Assembly: GCA_047602055.1 (NCBI GenBank)
Contig: JASGIG010000001.1
Coordinates: 2,976,001-3,040,000, forward strand
DNA length: 64,000 nucleotides
From: JAODBQ01 sp047602055
GTDB lineage: Bacteria > Actinomycetota > Acidimicrobiia > Acidimicrobiales > Ilumatobacteraceae
Direction: 5' to 3'
In this document: one piece after another, positions 42,143 through 49,344 of the stretch
Layout: every line of letters starts with the position of its first letter
Numbering within the stretch: position 1 is the first letter of the stretch
The notes under the pieces: generated by a model
Databases searched by the model: none
Seen by the model: the letters and a program-made list of their open reading frames with translations, nothing else
Told to the model about the DNA's origin: nothing
Program-made: the position numbers and the translations under genes

Positions 42143-44305
42143 TCACCCCTGCCGTTCCAGCTCGCCGAGCAGCTCGACCGCAGCGTCGGCGATGACCGTC
42201 CCCGGCGGGAAGATCGCCGCCGCGCCGGCGGCGCGCAGCGCGTCGAAGTCCTGCGGTGGGATGACGCCGCCGACGACGATCATGATGTCCGGACGGCCGA
42301 TCTCGGCGAGCGCCTCACGCAGCGCCGGCACGAGCGTCAGGTGACCGGCGGCGAGCGTCGACACGCCGACGACGTGCACGTCGCTCTCGGCTGCCTGGCG
42401 GGCGACCTCCTCGGGCGTCTGGAACAGCGGGCCGACGTCGACGTCGAAGCCGAGGTCGGCGAACGCCGTGGCGATCACCTTCTGGCCGCGGTCGTGGCCG
42501 TCCTGGCCCATCTTGGCGACGAGGATGCGTGGCCGGCGACCCTGGTGCTCGGCGAACTCCTCGACCACCCGTCGGGCGTGGGCGACGTTCGGCGATTCGC
42601 CGACCTCGTTGCGGTACACCCCGGTGATCGTACGGATCGACGCCGTGTGCCGCCCGAACACCTTCTCCAGCGCGTCGCTGATCTCGCCGAGCGAGGCGTG
42701 GGCTCGGGCCGCGTCGATCGACAGCTTCAGCAGGTTCTGTGACAGGCCCGACTCGCGGGTGCCGTCGACGGATGCCGCGGCTGCGCTGGTCAGCGCGTCG
42801 AGCGACGCCTGGCACGCCGCCTCGTCGCGCTCGGCGCGCAGCCGTTCAAGCTTGGCGATCTGCTGGGCCCGCACCGACGTGTTGTCGACGACGCGCACCT
42901 CGATGTTGTCGGCCACGTCCGGGCGGAACAGGTTGACGCCGATCACCGGCTGGCGGCCGGAGTCGATGCGCGCTTGCGTGCGCGCCGCGGCCTCCTCGAT
43001 GCGCATCTTCGGGATCCCGGCCTCGATCGCCGCGGTCATCCCGCCCGCAGCCTCGATCTCGGTGATGTGCGCCCACGCCTTGGCCGCCAGCGACGCCGTC
43101 AGCGACTCGACGTAGTAGCTGCCGCCCCACGGGTCGATCACCTTCGTCGTGCCCGACTCCTGCTGGAGGAACAGCTGGGTGTTGCGGGCGATGCGCGCCG
43201 AGAAGTCGGTGGGCAGGGCGAGGGCCTCGTCGAGGGCGTTGGTGTGCAGCGACTGGGTGTGGCCCTGGGTGGCGGCCATCGCCTCGACGCAGGTGCGCAC
43301 GACGTTGTTGAACACGTCCTGGGCGGTGAGCGACCAGCCCGACGTCTGGCTGTGGGTGCGCAGCGACAGCGACTTGTCCGACGAGGGTGAGAACTGCGAC
43401 ACGAGCTTGGCCCACAGCAGGCGGGCGGCGCGCAGCTTGGCGACCTCCATGAAGAAGTTCATCCCGATCGCCCAGAAGAACGACAGGCGTGGGGCGAACG
43501 CGTCGATCGTCAGCCCGGCGCCGAGGCCGGCGCGGATGTACTCGACGCCGTCGGCCAGCGTGTAGCCGAGCTCGAGGTCGGCCGTCGCCCCGGCCTCTTG
43601 CATGTGGTAGCCGGAGATCGAGATCGAGTTGAACTTCGGCATCTCCGTGGAGGTGAAGGCGAAGATGTCCGAGATGATCCGCATGCTCGGCTCGGGCGGG
43701 TAGATGTACGTGTTGCGCACCATGAACTCTTTGAGCACGTCGTTCTGGATCGTGCCGGCGAGCTGCTTGGGGGCCACCCCCTGCTCCTCGGCGGCGAGCA
43801 CGTAGAGCGCCATCACCGGGAGCACCGCGCCGTTCATCGTCATCGACACGCTCATCTGGTCGAGGGGGATGCCGTCGAACAGCTGGCGCATGTCGAGGAT
43901 CGAGTCGATGGCGACGCCGGCCATGCCGACGTCGCCGGCGACGCGCGGGTGGTCGCTGTCGTAGCCGCGGTGCGTCGCCAGGTCGAACGCCACCGACAGG
44001 CCCTTCTGGCCGGCGGCGAGGTTGCGCCGGTAGAACGCGTTCGACTCCTCGGCGGTGGAGAACCCGGCGTACTGGCGCACGGTCCACGGCTGGTTGACGT
44101 ACATCGTCGGGTAGGGGCCGCGCAGGAACGGGGCGATGCCCGGGTAGGTGTGCAGGAAGTCGAGGCCGGCGACGTCGTCGGGGCCGTAGCGATCCTTGAC
44201 GGCGATGCCCTCCGGCGTCTCCCACGGGGCGGCGTCGGCGCTGCCATTGCCGGTCGCCGCCGACGGCGGCTGCCAGGGGATGTCGGCGAAGCTGTCGATG
44301 GTCAT
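42143..44305 (-). CDS. mutB: Methylmalonyl-CoA mutase large subunit
   Basis: A 720-residue B12 enzyme that interconverts methylmalonyl-CoA and succinyl-CoA, feeding propionate units into the TCA cycle. The CoA-binding barrel starts WETPEGIAVKDRYGPDDV and GIAPFLRGPYPTMYVNQPWT, with SVSMTMNGAVLPVMALY and the helix KLVSQFSPSSDKSLSLRTHS. The C-terminal cobalamin domain has the His ligand in MGQDGHDRGQKVIATAF, then GVSTLAAGHLTLVP and VGGVIPPQDFD. ATG 44305 overlaps the small-subunit stop (ATGA). Length fits the family (about 720-730). It forms a heterodimer with the protein encoded upstream, and MeaB is nearby. Confidence 0.96.
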   Translation of the reverse strand: MTIDSFADIPWQPPSAATGNGSADAAPWETPEGIAVKDRYGPDDVAGLDFLHTYPGIAPFLRGPYPTMYVNQPWTVRQYAGFSTAEESNAFYRRNLAAGQKGLSVAFDLATHRGYDSDHPRVAGDVGMAGVAIDSILDMRQLFDGIPLDQMSVSMTMNGAVLPVMALYVLAAEEQGVAPKQLAGTIQNDVLKEFMVRNTYIYPPEPSMRIISDIFAFTSTEMPKFNSISISGYHMQEAGATADLELGYTLADGVEYIRAGLGAGLTIDAFAPRLSFFWAIGMNFFMEVAKLRAARLLWAKLVSQFSPSSDKSLSLRTHSQTSGWSLTAQDVFNNVVRTCVEAMAATQGHTQSLHTNALDEALALPTDFSARIARNTQLFLQQESGTTKVIDPWGGSYYVESLTASLAAKAWAHITEIEAAGGMTAAIEAGIPKMRIEEAAARTQARIDSGRQPVIGVNLFRPDVADNIEVRVVDNTSVRAQQIAKLERLRAERDEAACQASLDALTSAAAASVDGTRESGLSQNLLKLSIDAARAHASLGEISDALEKVFGRHTASIRTITGVYRNEVGESPNVAHARRVVEEFAEHQGRRPRILVAKMGQDGHDRGQKVIATAFADLGFDVDVGPLFQTPEEVARQAAESDVHVVGVSTLAAGHLTLVPALREALAEIGRPDIMIVVGGVIPPQDFDALRAAGAAAIFPPGTVIADAAVELLGELERQG

Positions 44306-46104
44306 GACGTGACTCCGAGGTCGCGGGCGAGGTCGGCGAGCGTGGCGTGCACGTCGCAGCCGACGTAGATGGAACCGGTGACGCCCGCCGCGGTGAGGGC
44401 GTCCATGACGTCGCGTGGCCGGCCGGCGACGTAGATCCGCTCGGCACCGGCGCTGCGCAGCGCTTCGGTGACGGCGACACCGTGCTCGGCATAGGTCGGG
44501 TCGCTGGAGCACAGGCAGGCAGTCGCCGCTCCCGACGCCGTGAAGGCGGCTGCGATCGCCGCCGGATCGGCCGTGTCCGGCCCGTTGATCGTGCGGATCC
44601 CGGCGACCTCGAAGAAGTTCTTGGCGAACGTGACCCGTGCCGTCGACTGCGCCGGCGTGCCGATCGCGGCGAGGAAGACGGTTGGTCGATCGCCGGCAGC
44701 GGACGCCGCGTCGACCGCGGCGCGCAGGCCCTCGAAGCGCTCGGCACGGCGGTGCACCGGCAGGCCACCGGTGCCAGTGCTCGGCAGGATGGCCGGGGCC
44801 GGCTCGTCGATGTTCGGGAACTCGGAGACGCCGGTGATCGGGTCGCGGCGTGTGTCCAGGTTGCGCTCCCGGGCGACCCACGTGGCGGCGAAGCGCCCGG
44901 CGAGCGAGCCGTTGTCGACCGCGGCAGCGAACCCGCCGACCGCCTCGATCTCCTGGAGGAACGCCCACCCGGCGGCGGCCAGGCCGGCGGTGAGCGCCTC
45001 GACGTAGGCCGAGCCGGCGCCCGGGTCGGCGACGCGCCCGAGGCTCGACTCCATGGCGAGGATCGACTGGGTGTTGCGCGCCAGGCGGCGGCCGAGCTCG
45101 CGGTCGGGGCGGTCGATCAGCTCGTCGTAGGGGAGCACGGCGATCGAGTCGGCGCCGCCGACGCCGGCGGCGAAGCAGGCGACGGTGTCACGCAGCAGGT
45201 TGACCCACGGGTCGTAGGCGGTGAGCATCGCCCGCGACGTGGTGGCGTGGATGCCGGTGCTCGCCGCCGCGCCGGGGACCTCCAGCACCTCGGCGACACG
45301 GGCCCACAGCTGGCGGGCGGCACGGAACAGGGCGATGGTGGCGAACTGGTCGGCGGTGGCCGGCAGCTGCAACTCGATCTGCCCGAACGCCGTCGCCAGC
45401 GGGATGCCGGCCTCGGTCAACGCCCGGACGTAGGCGAGCGCAGCGCCGACGGTGGCGCCGAGCACCTGCGCCTCGGACGCCCCGGCGTCGTCGAAGCGGG
45501 TGCCGTCGGCGACGGCGACGCGCACGCCCGTGCCCTGCACGGAGGCGGCCAGCGCGCCGAGCCGTCGTAGATCGTCGGCGACGTCGGCGACCGTGCCGGC
45601 GAGGTGGTGGCCGAGCGGGTCGGCGCCGAGCACCGCACCGGACGGCTGGATGTCGCCGTAGACCTCCAGCAGTGCCCTCGCCGGTCCCTCCCAGTCGGGC
45701 CCGGTGCGCAGGGCGACGGGGGCGAGGTCGAGCAGCACGCCGTCGAGCAGCGTGCGCAGCCGGGTGGCGTCGACATCGTCTTCGTCGCGCAGGTCGAGGA
45801 GCACCGCGGCGGCGCCCTTCTCCAGCTCCTCCAGCGCGAGGCGCTCGTCACCGCAGGGATGGACGGGCTGGCGGATCTGCCAGTCGCCGTGGCGGGTGGC
45901 GATCGCCGGCGCCGGCGTGTCGCCGGGCACGTACAGCGGGTCGACGCGCAGGCCGTCGTAGGTCGTCGAGGTCAGCTTGGCGATCGCCGCCTCGGGCGCC
46001 AGCCCGCCGGTCTTGTCGAGCGCCTTGGCCACCTGGGCCGTCCACTGCTCCTCGGTGGGCGCCGGGAACTCGGCGGCGAGCGTCAGGGATTCGTCGGCCG
46101 TCAC
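44302..46104 (-). CDS. mutA: Methylmalonyl-CoA mutase small subunit
   Basis: A 600-residue partner of MutB. It keeps the barrel and a degenerate cobalamin domain: GGLAPEAAIAKLTSTTYDGL, VPGDTPAPAIATRHGDWQIR, a mutase-type stretch AFFAGV-like VACFAAGVGGADSIAVLPYD, GSAYVEALTAGLAAAGWAF and a C-terminal VFLAAIGTPAQSTARVTFAK. The DxHxxG histidine motif is absent, as expected for the non-catalytic subunit. Its stop overlaps the mutB ATG, showing an operon. The ATG start begins a normal N-terminus (MTADESLTLAAEFPAP). Upstream on the same strand, after 70 bp, is an enoyl-CoA hydratase gene. Confidence 0.94.
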   Translation of the reverse strand: MTADESLTLAAEFPAPTEEQWTAQVAKALDKTGGLAPEAAIAKLTSTTYDGLRVDPLYVPGDTPAPAIATRHGDWQIRQPVHPCGDERLALEELEKGAAAVLLDLRDEDDVDATRLRTLLDGVLLDLAPVALRTGPDWEGPARALLEVYGDIQPSGAVLGADPLGHHLAGTVADVADDLRRLGALAASVQGTGVRVAVADGTRFDDAGASEAQVLGATVGAALAYVRALTEAGIPLATAFGQIELQLPATADQFATIALFRAARQLWARVAEVLEVPGAAASTGIHATTSRAMLTAYDPWVNLLRDTVACFAAGVGGADSIAVLPYDELIDRPDRELGRRLARNTQSILAMESSLGRVADPGAGSAYVEALTAGLAAAGWAFLQEIEAVGGFAAAVDNGSLAGRFAATWVARERNLDTRRDPITGVSEFPNIDEPAPAILPSTGTGGLPVHRRAERFEGLRAAVDAASAAGDRPTVFLAAIGTPAQSTARVTFAKNFFEVAGIRTINGPDTADPAAIAAAFTASGAATACLCSSDPTYAEHGVAVTEALRSAGAERIYVAGRPRDVMDALTAAGVTGSIYVGCDVHATLADLARDLGVTS

Positions 46105-46174
46105 ACCGTGGAGGTTACGAGGCGGCGACGCGGTCCGGGAAGTGAAGCGCTGATGCTTCGATCCCCGGCCCGCG

Positions 46175-46951
46175 TCAGCTCGACCAGACGGGCGATCGCT
46201 TCTCCACCCGGGCTCGGAAGGCCTCCAGCGTGTCGGGGTGCTTGAACAGGTCCATGTGCCGGCGGCTCTCGATCCGCGCGAACTCGTCGAGCCCGACGCG
46301 CTCGGCGTCGAGGAAGTTGGCCTTCATCGTCCTCAGCCCCTGCGGCGCGGCGTTGGCCAGGCGGGCGACGACGGCGTCGGCCTCGGCGGCGAACGTCTCG
46401 TCGTCGAACACCCGAGCGACGAGGCCGATGCGGTGGGCTTCGTCGGCGGTGAACTTGTCGGGGATGAGGTACAGCTCGCGGGCCTTGGCCGCACCGACGA
46501 GGCGCGGCAGGGTCCACGGGCCGCTCATGTCGCCGGCGACACCGACGTCGAGGAACGCCGAGTTGAACCTTGCCGAGCGGGTGGCGACGCGCAGATCGCA
46601 AGCCAGCGCCCAGCCGAACCCGGCACCGGCACAGGCCCCGTTGACCAGCGCGATCGTCACCGCCGGCATCTCCCGCAGCAGGACGGGCGTGCGGAAGTCG
46701 TCCTCGGTGAGCACCGCGTCGGCGCCCGAACCGGTGGCGACGCCCTGCAGGTCGGCGCCGGGGCAGAAGTGCTTGCCCGCGCCGGTGAGCACGACGACGC
46801 GCACGCGCTCGTCGGCGGCGAGCCGTTCCAGCGCCTGCGTCGTCTCGCGGACCATCAGGTTGGTCATCGAGTTCATCCGCTCCGGGCGGTTCAGCGTCAC
46901 CCGGGCGACCGGCCCGTCGACGTCGACGAGGATGTGCTGGTACTCGCTCAC
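46175..46951 (-). CDS. Enoyl-CoA hydratase/isomerase family protein 2
   Basis: A 258-residue crotonase-fold protein. VARVTLNRPERMNSMTNLMV starts the fold; the oxyanion segments are AGKHFCPGADLQG and NGACAGAGFGWALACDLRVA; DVGVAGDMSGPWTLPRLVGA covers the usual glutamate region. It acts on acyl-CoA esters in beta-oxidation-like steps. GTG 46951 is used; the frame stays open back to ATG 47058, which overlaps the stop of the upstream gene, but the added 36 residues are low-complexity Gly/Ala from a repeat. Confidence 0.88.
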   Translation of the reverse strand: MSEYQHILVDVDGPVARVTLNRPERMNSMTNLMVRETTQALERLAADERVRVVVLTGAGKHFCPGADLQGVATGSGADAVLTEDDFRTPVLLREMPAVTIALVNGACAGAGFGWALACDLRVATRSARFNSAFLDVGVAGDMSGPWTLPRLVGAAKARELYLIPDKFTADEAHRIGLVARVFDDETFAAEADAVVARLANAAPQGLRTMKANFLDAERVGLDEFARIESRRHMDLFKHPDTLEAFRARVEKRSPVWSS

Positions 46952-46954
46952 CGT

Positions 46955-47055
46955 TGCTGCCGGGGGCCGCGCCCCCACGGCGCCTGCGGCGCCTGCTCCA
47001 TCGGCGCCCGGCTCCCTGGCGCTCGCACGGTCGCCATGAGCTCCCTGGCGCTCGC
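46955..47055. repeat. GC-rich junction repeat between the two hydratase genes
   Basis: On the minus strand it starts ATGAGCGAGCGCCAGGGAGC, overlapping the upstream stop, and repeats GAGCGCCAGGGAGC twice. It shares CGCCCGGCTCCC with the repeat at 41955-42040. It stays in frame with the downstream hydratase, so it could be translated as a linker. Confidence 0.45.
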
Positions 47056-47919
47056 TCATCGTTGCCCGCCGAGCAGGTCGTTGTCGGAGTGGACCTGGGT
47101 GGACGGCGACGGGTGGCGGTCCTCGGGGCCGACCGGAGCGAACTGCGGTGGTCGGCGCTCGACGAACGAGGCGACGCCCTCCTTGAGGTCGGGATGGTCG
47201 AGTGAGGCGGTGAGCACCCTCGACATCTCGATCGTCGACTCGGCGAACGTCTGGCTCCACCCGGCGTACACCTGGCGCTTGATCGTGGCGATCGAGCGCG
47301 GCGCCACCGTCGAGAGGAGCTCGGTGAGGTAGCGGTTGGTCTCGTCGAGCAGTTGGTCGCCGGGCACGATGCGGTCGACGAAACCCGTCCGGTAGGCCTC
47401 CTCCGCGCCGATCCGCCGGGCGCTCCACAGCAGGTCGAGGGCCCGGCTCGTCCCCACGAGGCGGGGGAGCAGCCAGGCGGTGCCGTGCTCGGCGATCAGG
47501 CCGCGCTTGGAGAAGGCCGTGGTGAACGACGCGGTGTCGGCGGCGAAGCGCAGGTCGCACATCATCGCCAGGACCATCCCGCCGCCGGCGGCGACGCCGT
47601 TGACCGCAGCGACGATCGGCTTGGGCACGTCGAGCAGGAAGCCGAACAGCGCCGGCAGCTCGGTGGGCGGCGTCTGGCGGGTGTCGCGCTGACCGCCGGC
47701 CGTGCTGCCGAGCGTCGTCATGTCGAGGCCGGCGCTGAACGCCCGCCCGAGCCCGGTGATCACGATCGCCCCGACGGCCGGGTCGGCGGCGGCCGCGTCG
47801 ACCGCGTCGCGGATCGCCCCGATCATCGGGTAGGTGAACGCGTTCATCGACTCCGGCCGCTCGATGCGGACGGTGGCGATCGGCCCGTCGATCGTGGAGG
47901 TGATCGTCTCGGCAGTCAT
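47056..47919 (-). CDS. Enoyl-CoA hydratase/isomerase family protein 1
   Basis: A 287-residue crotonase-fold protein: TVRIERPESMNAFTYPMIGA, the first oxyanion segment LGRAFSAGLDMTTLG, the second NGVAAGGGMVLAMMCDLRFA, and ATASFTTAFSKRGLIAEHGT-like DTASFTTAFSKRGLIAEHGT with the catalytic-region glutamate. The C-terminal tail (VERRPPQFAPVGPEDRHPSP) is longer than usual. It likely hydrates or isomerises acyl-CoA esters. The gene order (two hydratases, then mutAB and meaB) suggests a path to propionyl-/methylmalonyl-CoA. Confidence 0.9.
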   Translation of the reverse strand: MTAETITSTIDGPIATVRIERPESMNAFTYPMIGAIRDAVDAAAADPAVGAIVITGLGRAFSAGLDMTTLGSTAGGQRDTRQTPPTELPALFGFLLDVPKPIVAAVNGVAAGGGMVLAMMCDLRFAADTASFTTAFSKRGLIAEHGTAWLLPRLVGTSRALDLLWSARRIGAEEAYRTGFVDRIVPGDQLLDETNRYLTELLSTVAPRSIATIKRQVYAGWSQTFAESTIEMSRVLTASLDHPDLKEGVASFVERRPPQFAPVGPEDRHPSPSTQVHSDNDLLGGQR

Positions 47920-47952
47920 CGTGCGAGCCTCGCAGGGCGGCCGCCCGGCCGC

Positions 47953-48753
47953 TCAAGCGGAGGGCGTGCGGCGACGGGTGCGGCGACGGGGGTACAGCGC
48001 GGCGAGGGCCGCCGGTGGGCGGAACGGCTTCCACTCGCCGAGCGGCTGGGCGAGCCGATCGGCGACGGCCCACAGCACGCCGGGGTGGTGGCCGAGGCCG
48101 GCGTGGCTGCCGATCACCTCGATGCTCTCGGCGCGCGCCGACGGCACGTCCCGTGATGCCCGCCAGGGCACGATGCCGTCGGTGCGGCTGAAGATCGCCG
48201 TCGACGGGACGGCGAGCGCGCCCTGGTTCAGCGTCCGCCTCGGCAGGTTCGGGTACATCGCCCGGATCCACGCCGACGGGTGGCTCTCCTCGCCCGGTGT
48301 GTCCCGGAACGGGCTGGCGAGCGTGATCACCTGGCGCACGACGGCCGGCCGGTAGCGGGCGATCTCTCGCGCATAGATCCCGCCGAGGCTCCAACCGACG
48401 AGGCTGATCGGCTGGCGGTCATGGCGCTCGTACAGTTCGGTGAAGCGGTCGCCGAGCGCCATCACCAGCCGCCGGGAGATCGCGTTCGTACCGAGCCCCC
48501 AACCGTGTGCCGCGTAGCCGAGCCGGCGCAGGTAGCCGCGCATCGGCACGGTCGAGCGGTCGTCGCCACCGAGCCCGGGCAGCACCAGCACGGGGTGCCC
48601 GTCGCCGCGCGGCGCCCGCTCGAGGATCGGGCGGAACGTGGCGAACCACGCCAGCTCGGCCGTGGCCCGCGGCGCCTCCATCGCCAGCAACGCGACCGGC
48701 GGCCGGCGCGGCGGGCGGGACGCCTCGCGGGCTCCAGCCGGTCGCTCGCTCAT
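47953..48753 (-). CDS. Alpha/beta hydrolase (lipase/acylhydrolase-like)
   Basis: A 266-residue hydrolase. VLVLPGLGGDDRSTVPMRGY begins the fold, the nucleophile elbow is LVGWSLGGIYAREIAR (Ser in GWSLGG), the Asp lies in FSRTDGIVPWRA and the His in GSHAGLGHHPGVL. The pattern is that of LipA/EstA-type lipases used by actinobacteria. No signal peptide. ATG 48753 overlaps the stop of the preceding gene (ATGA). MSERPAG at the N-terminus comes from the TGAGCGAGCG junction repeat, so the true conserved part starts near residue 20. Confidence 0.85.
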   Translation of the reverse strand: MSERPAGAREASRPPRRPPVALLAMEAPRATAELAWFATFRPILERAPRGDGHPVLVLPGLGGDDRSTVPMRGYLRRLGYAAHGWGLGTNAISRRLVMALGDRFTELYERHDRQPISLVGWSLGGIYAREIARYRPAVVRQVITLASPFRDTPGEESHPSAWIRAMYPNLPRRTLNQGALAVPSTAIFSRTDGIVPWRASRDVPSARAESIEVIGSHAGLGHHPGVLWAVADRLAQPLGEWKPFRPPAALAALYPRRRTRRRTPSA

Positions 48754-49193
48754 GCCGGCGGCCGATCGAGCGGGTGGGGGATGCCGAACTCGCGGAACAG
48801 TGTGAGCTGCTCGGCTGTGATCGCTGTCGGCTGGCCGACGGCGAACTGCTGCGGATCCATCGGATCGAACCATGCCGGCCAGGTGTCGCCGAGGCCGGGC
48901 ATCGCCGTCTGCGAGATCAGCATCTTCTTCTGGGCGTCGAACGGTGGCCCGCCGTCGATCGGCTGCAGCCTGAACGTGACGATGCACTGGATGTTGATGT
49001 TGTTGACGACCATGCCGGTCGGCTGCACGGCGAGGATCGTCGCCCGGGCCTTGCGGCCGGTCTGGGTGAGCTGCATCGCCTGGCGCTGCTTGGCCTTCGT
49101 CATCCCGAACGCGCCGCTCGAGCGCAGCGCGACGATCAGCACCACGATGACGCCGACGAACGTGACGATCATGATGGTGGTGACCGAGCCCAC
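48750..49193 (-). CDS. Hypothetical membrane-anchored protein
   Basis: A protein of about 147 residues with a single N-terminal membrane helix (MIVTFVGVIVVLIVALR) and a small soluble domain with QTGRKARATILAVQPTGMVV and NIQCIVTFRLQPIDGG. The ATILAVQPTG...VTFRL pattern resembles the DUF3592/SHOCT-adjacent proteins of actinobacteria, but I cannot name a function. The start is uncertain (GTG 49223, GTG 49193 or ATG 49172). Its stop overlaps the hydrolase ATG (ATGA). Confidence 0.65.
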   Translation of the reverse strand: MGSVTTIMIVTFVGVIVVLIVALRSSGAFGMTKAKQRQAMQLTQTGRKARATILAVQPTGMVVNNINIQCIVTFRLQPIDGGPPFDAQKKMLISQTAMPGLGDTWPAWFDPMDPQQFAVGQPTAITAEQLTLFREFGIPHPLDRPPA

Positions 49194-49344
49194 GGCGGCG
49201 CACGCTATCCGCCGGGCGCACACCGCCTGGACGGGTGAGATGCGCGCGTCGCGTGCCGCTGCCGACCGCCTCGGCCGGTGGGCTACGTTCGAGTGCAGCG
49301 CGAGCCGCGCGGGGGCGTGGTCGCAGACAGGTTGGGGGTGCGCG

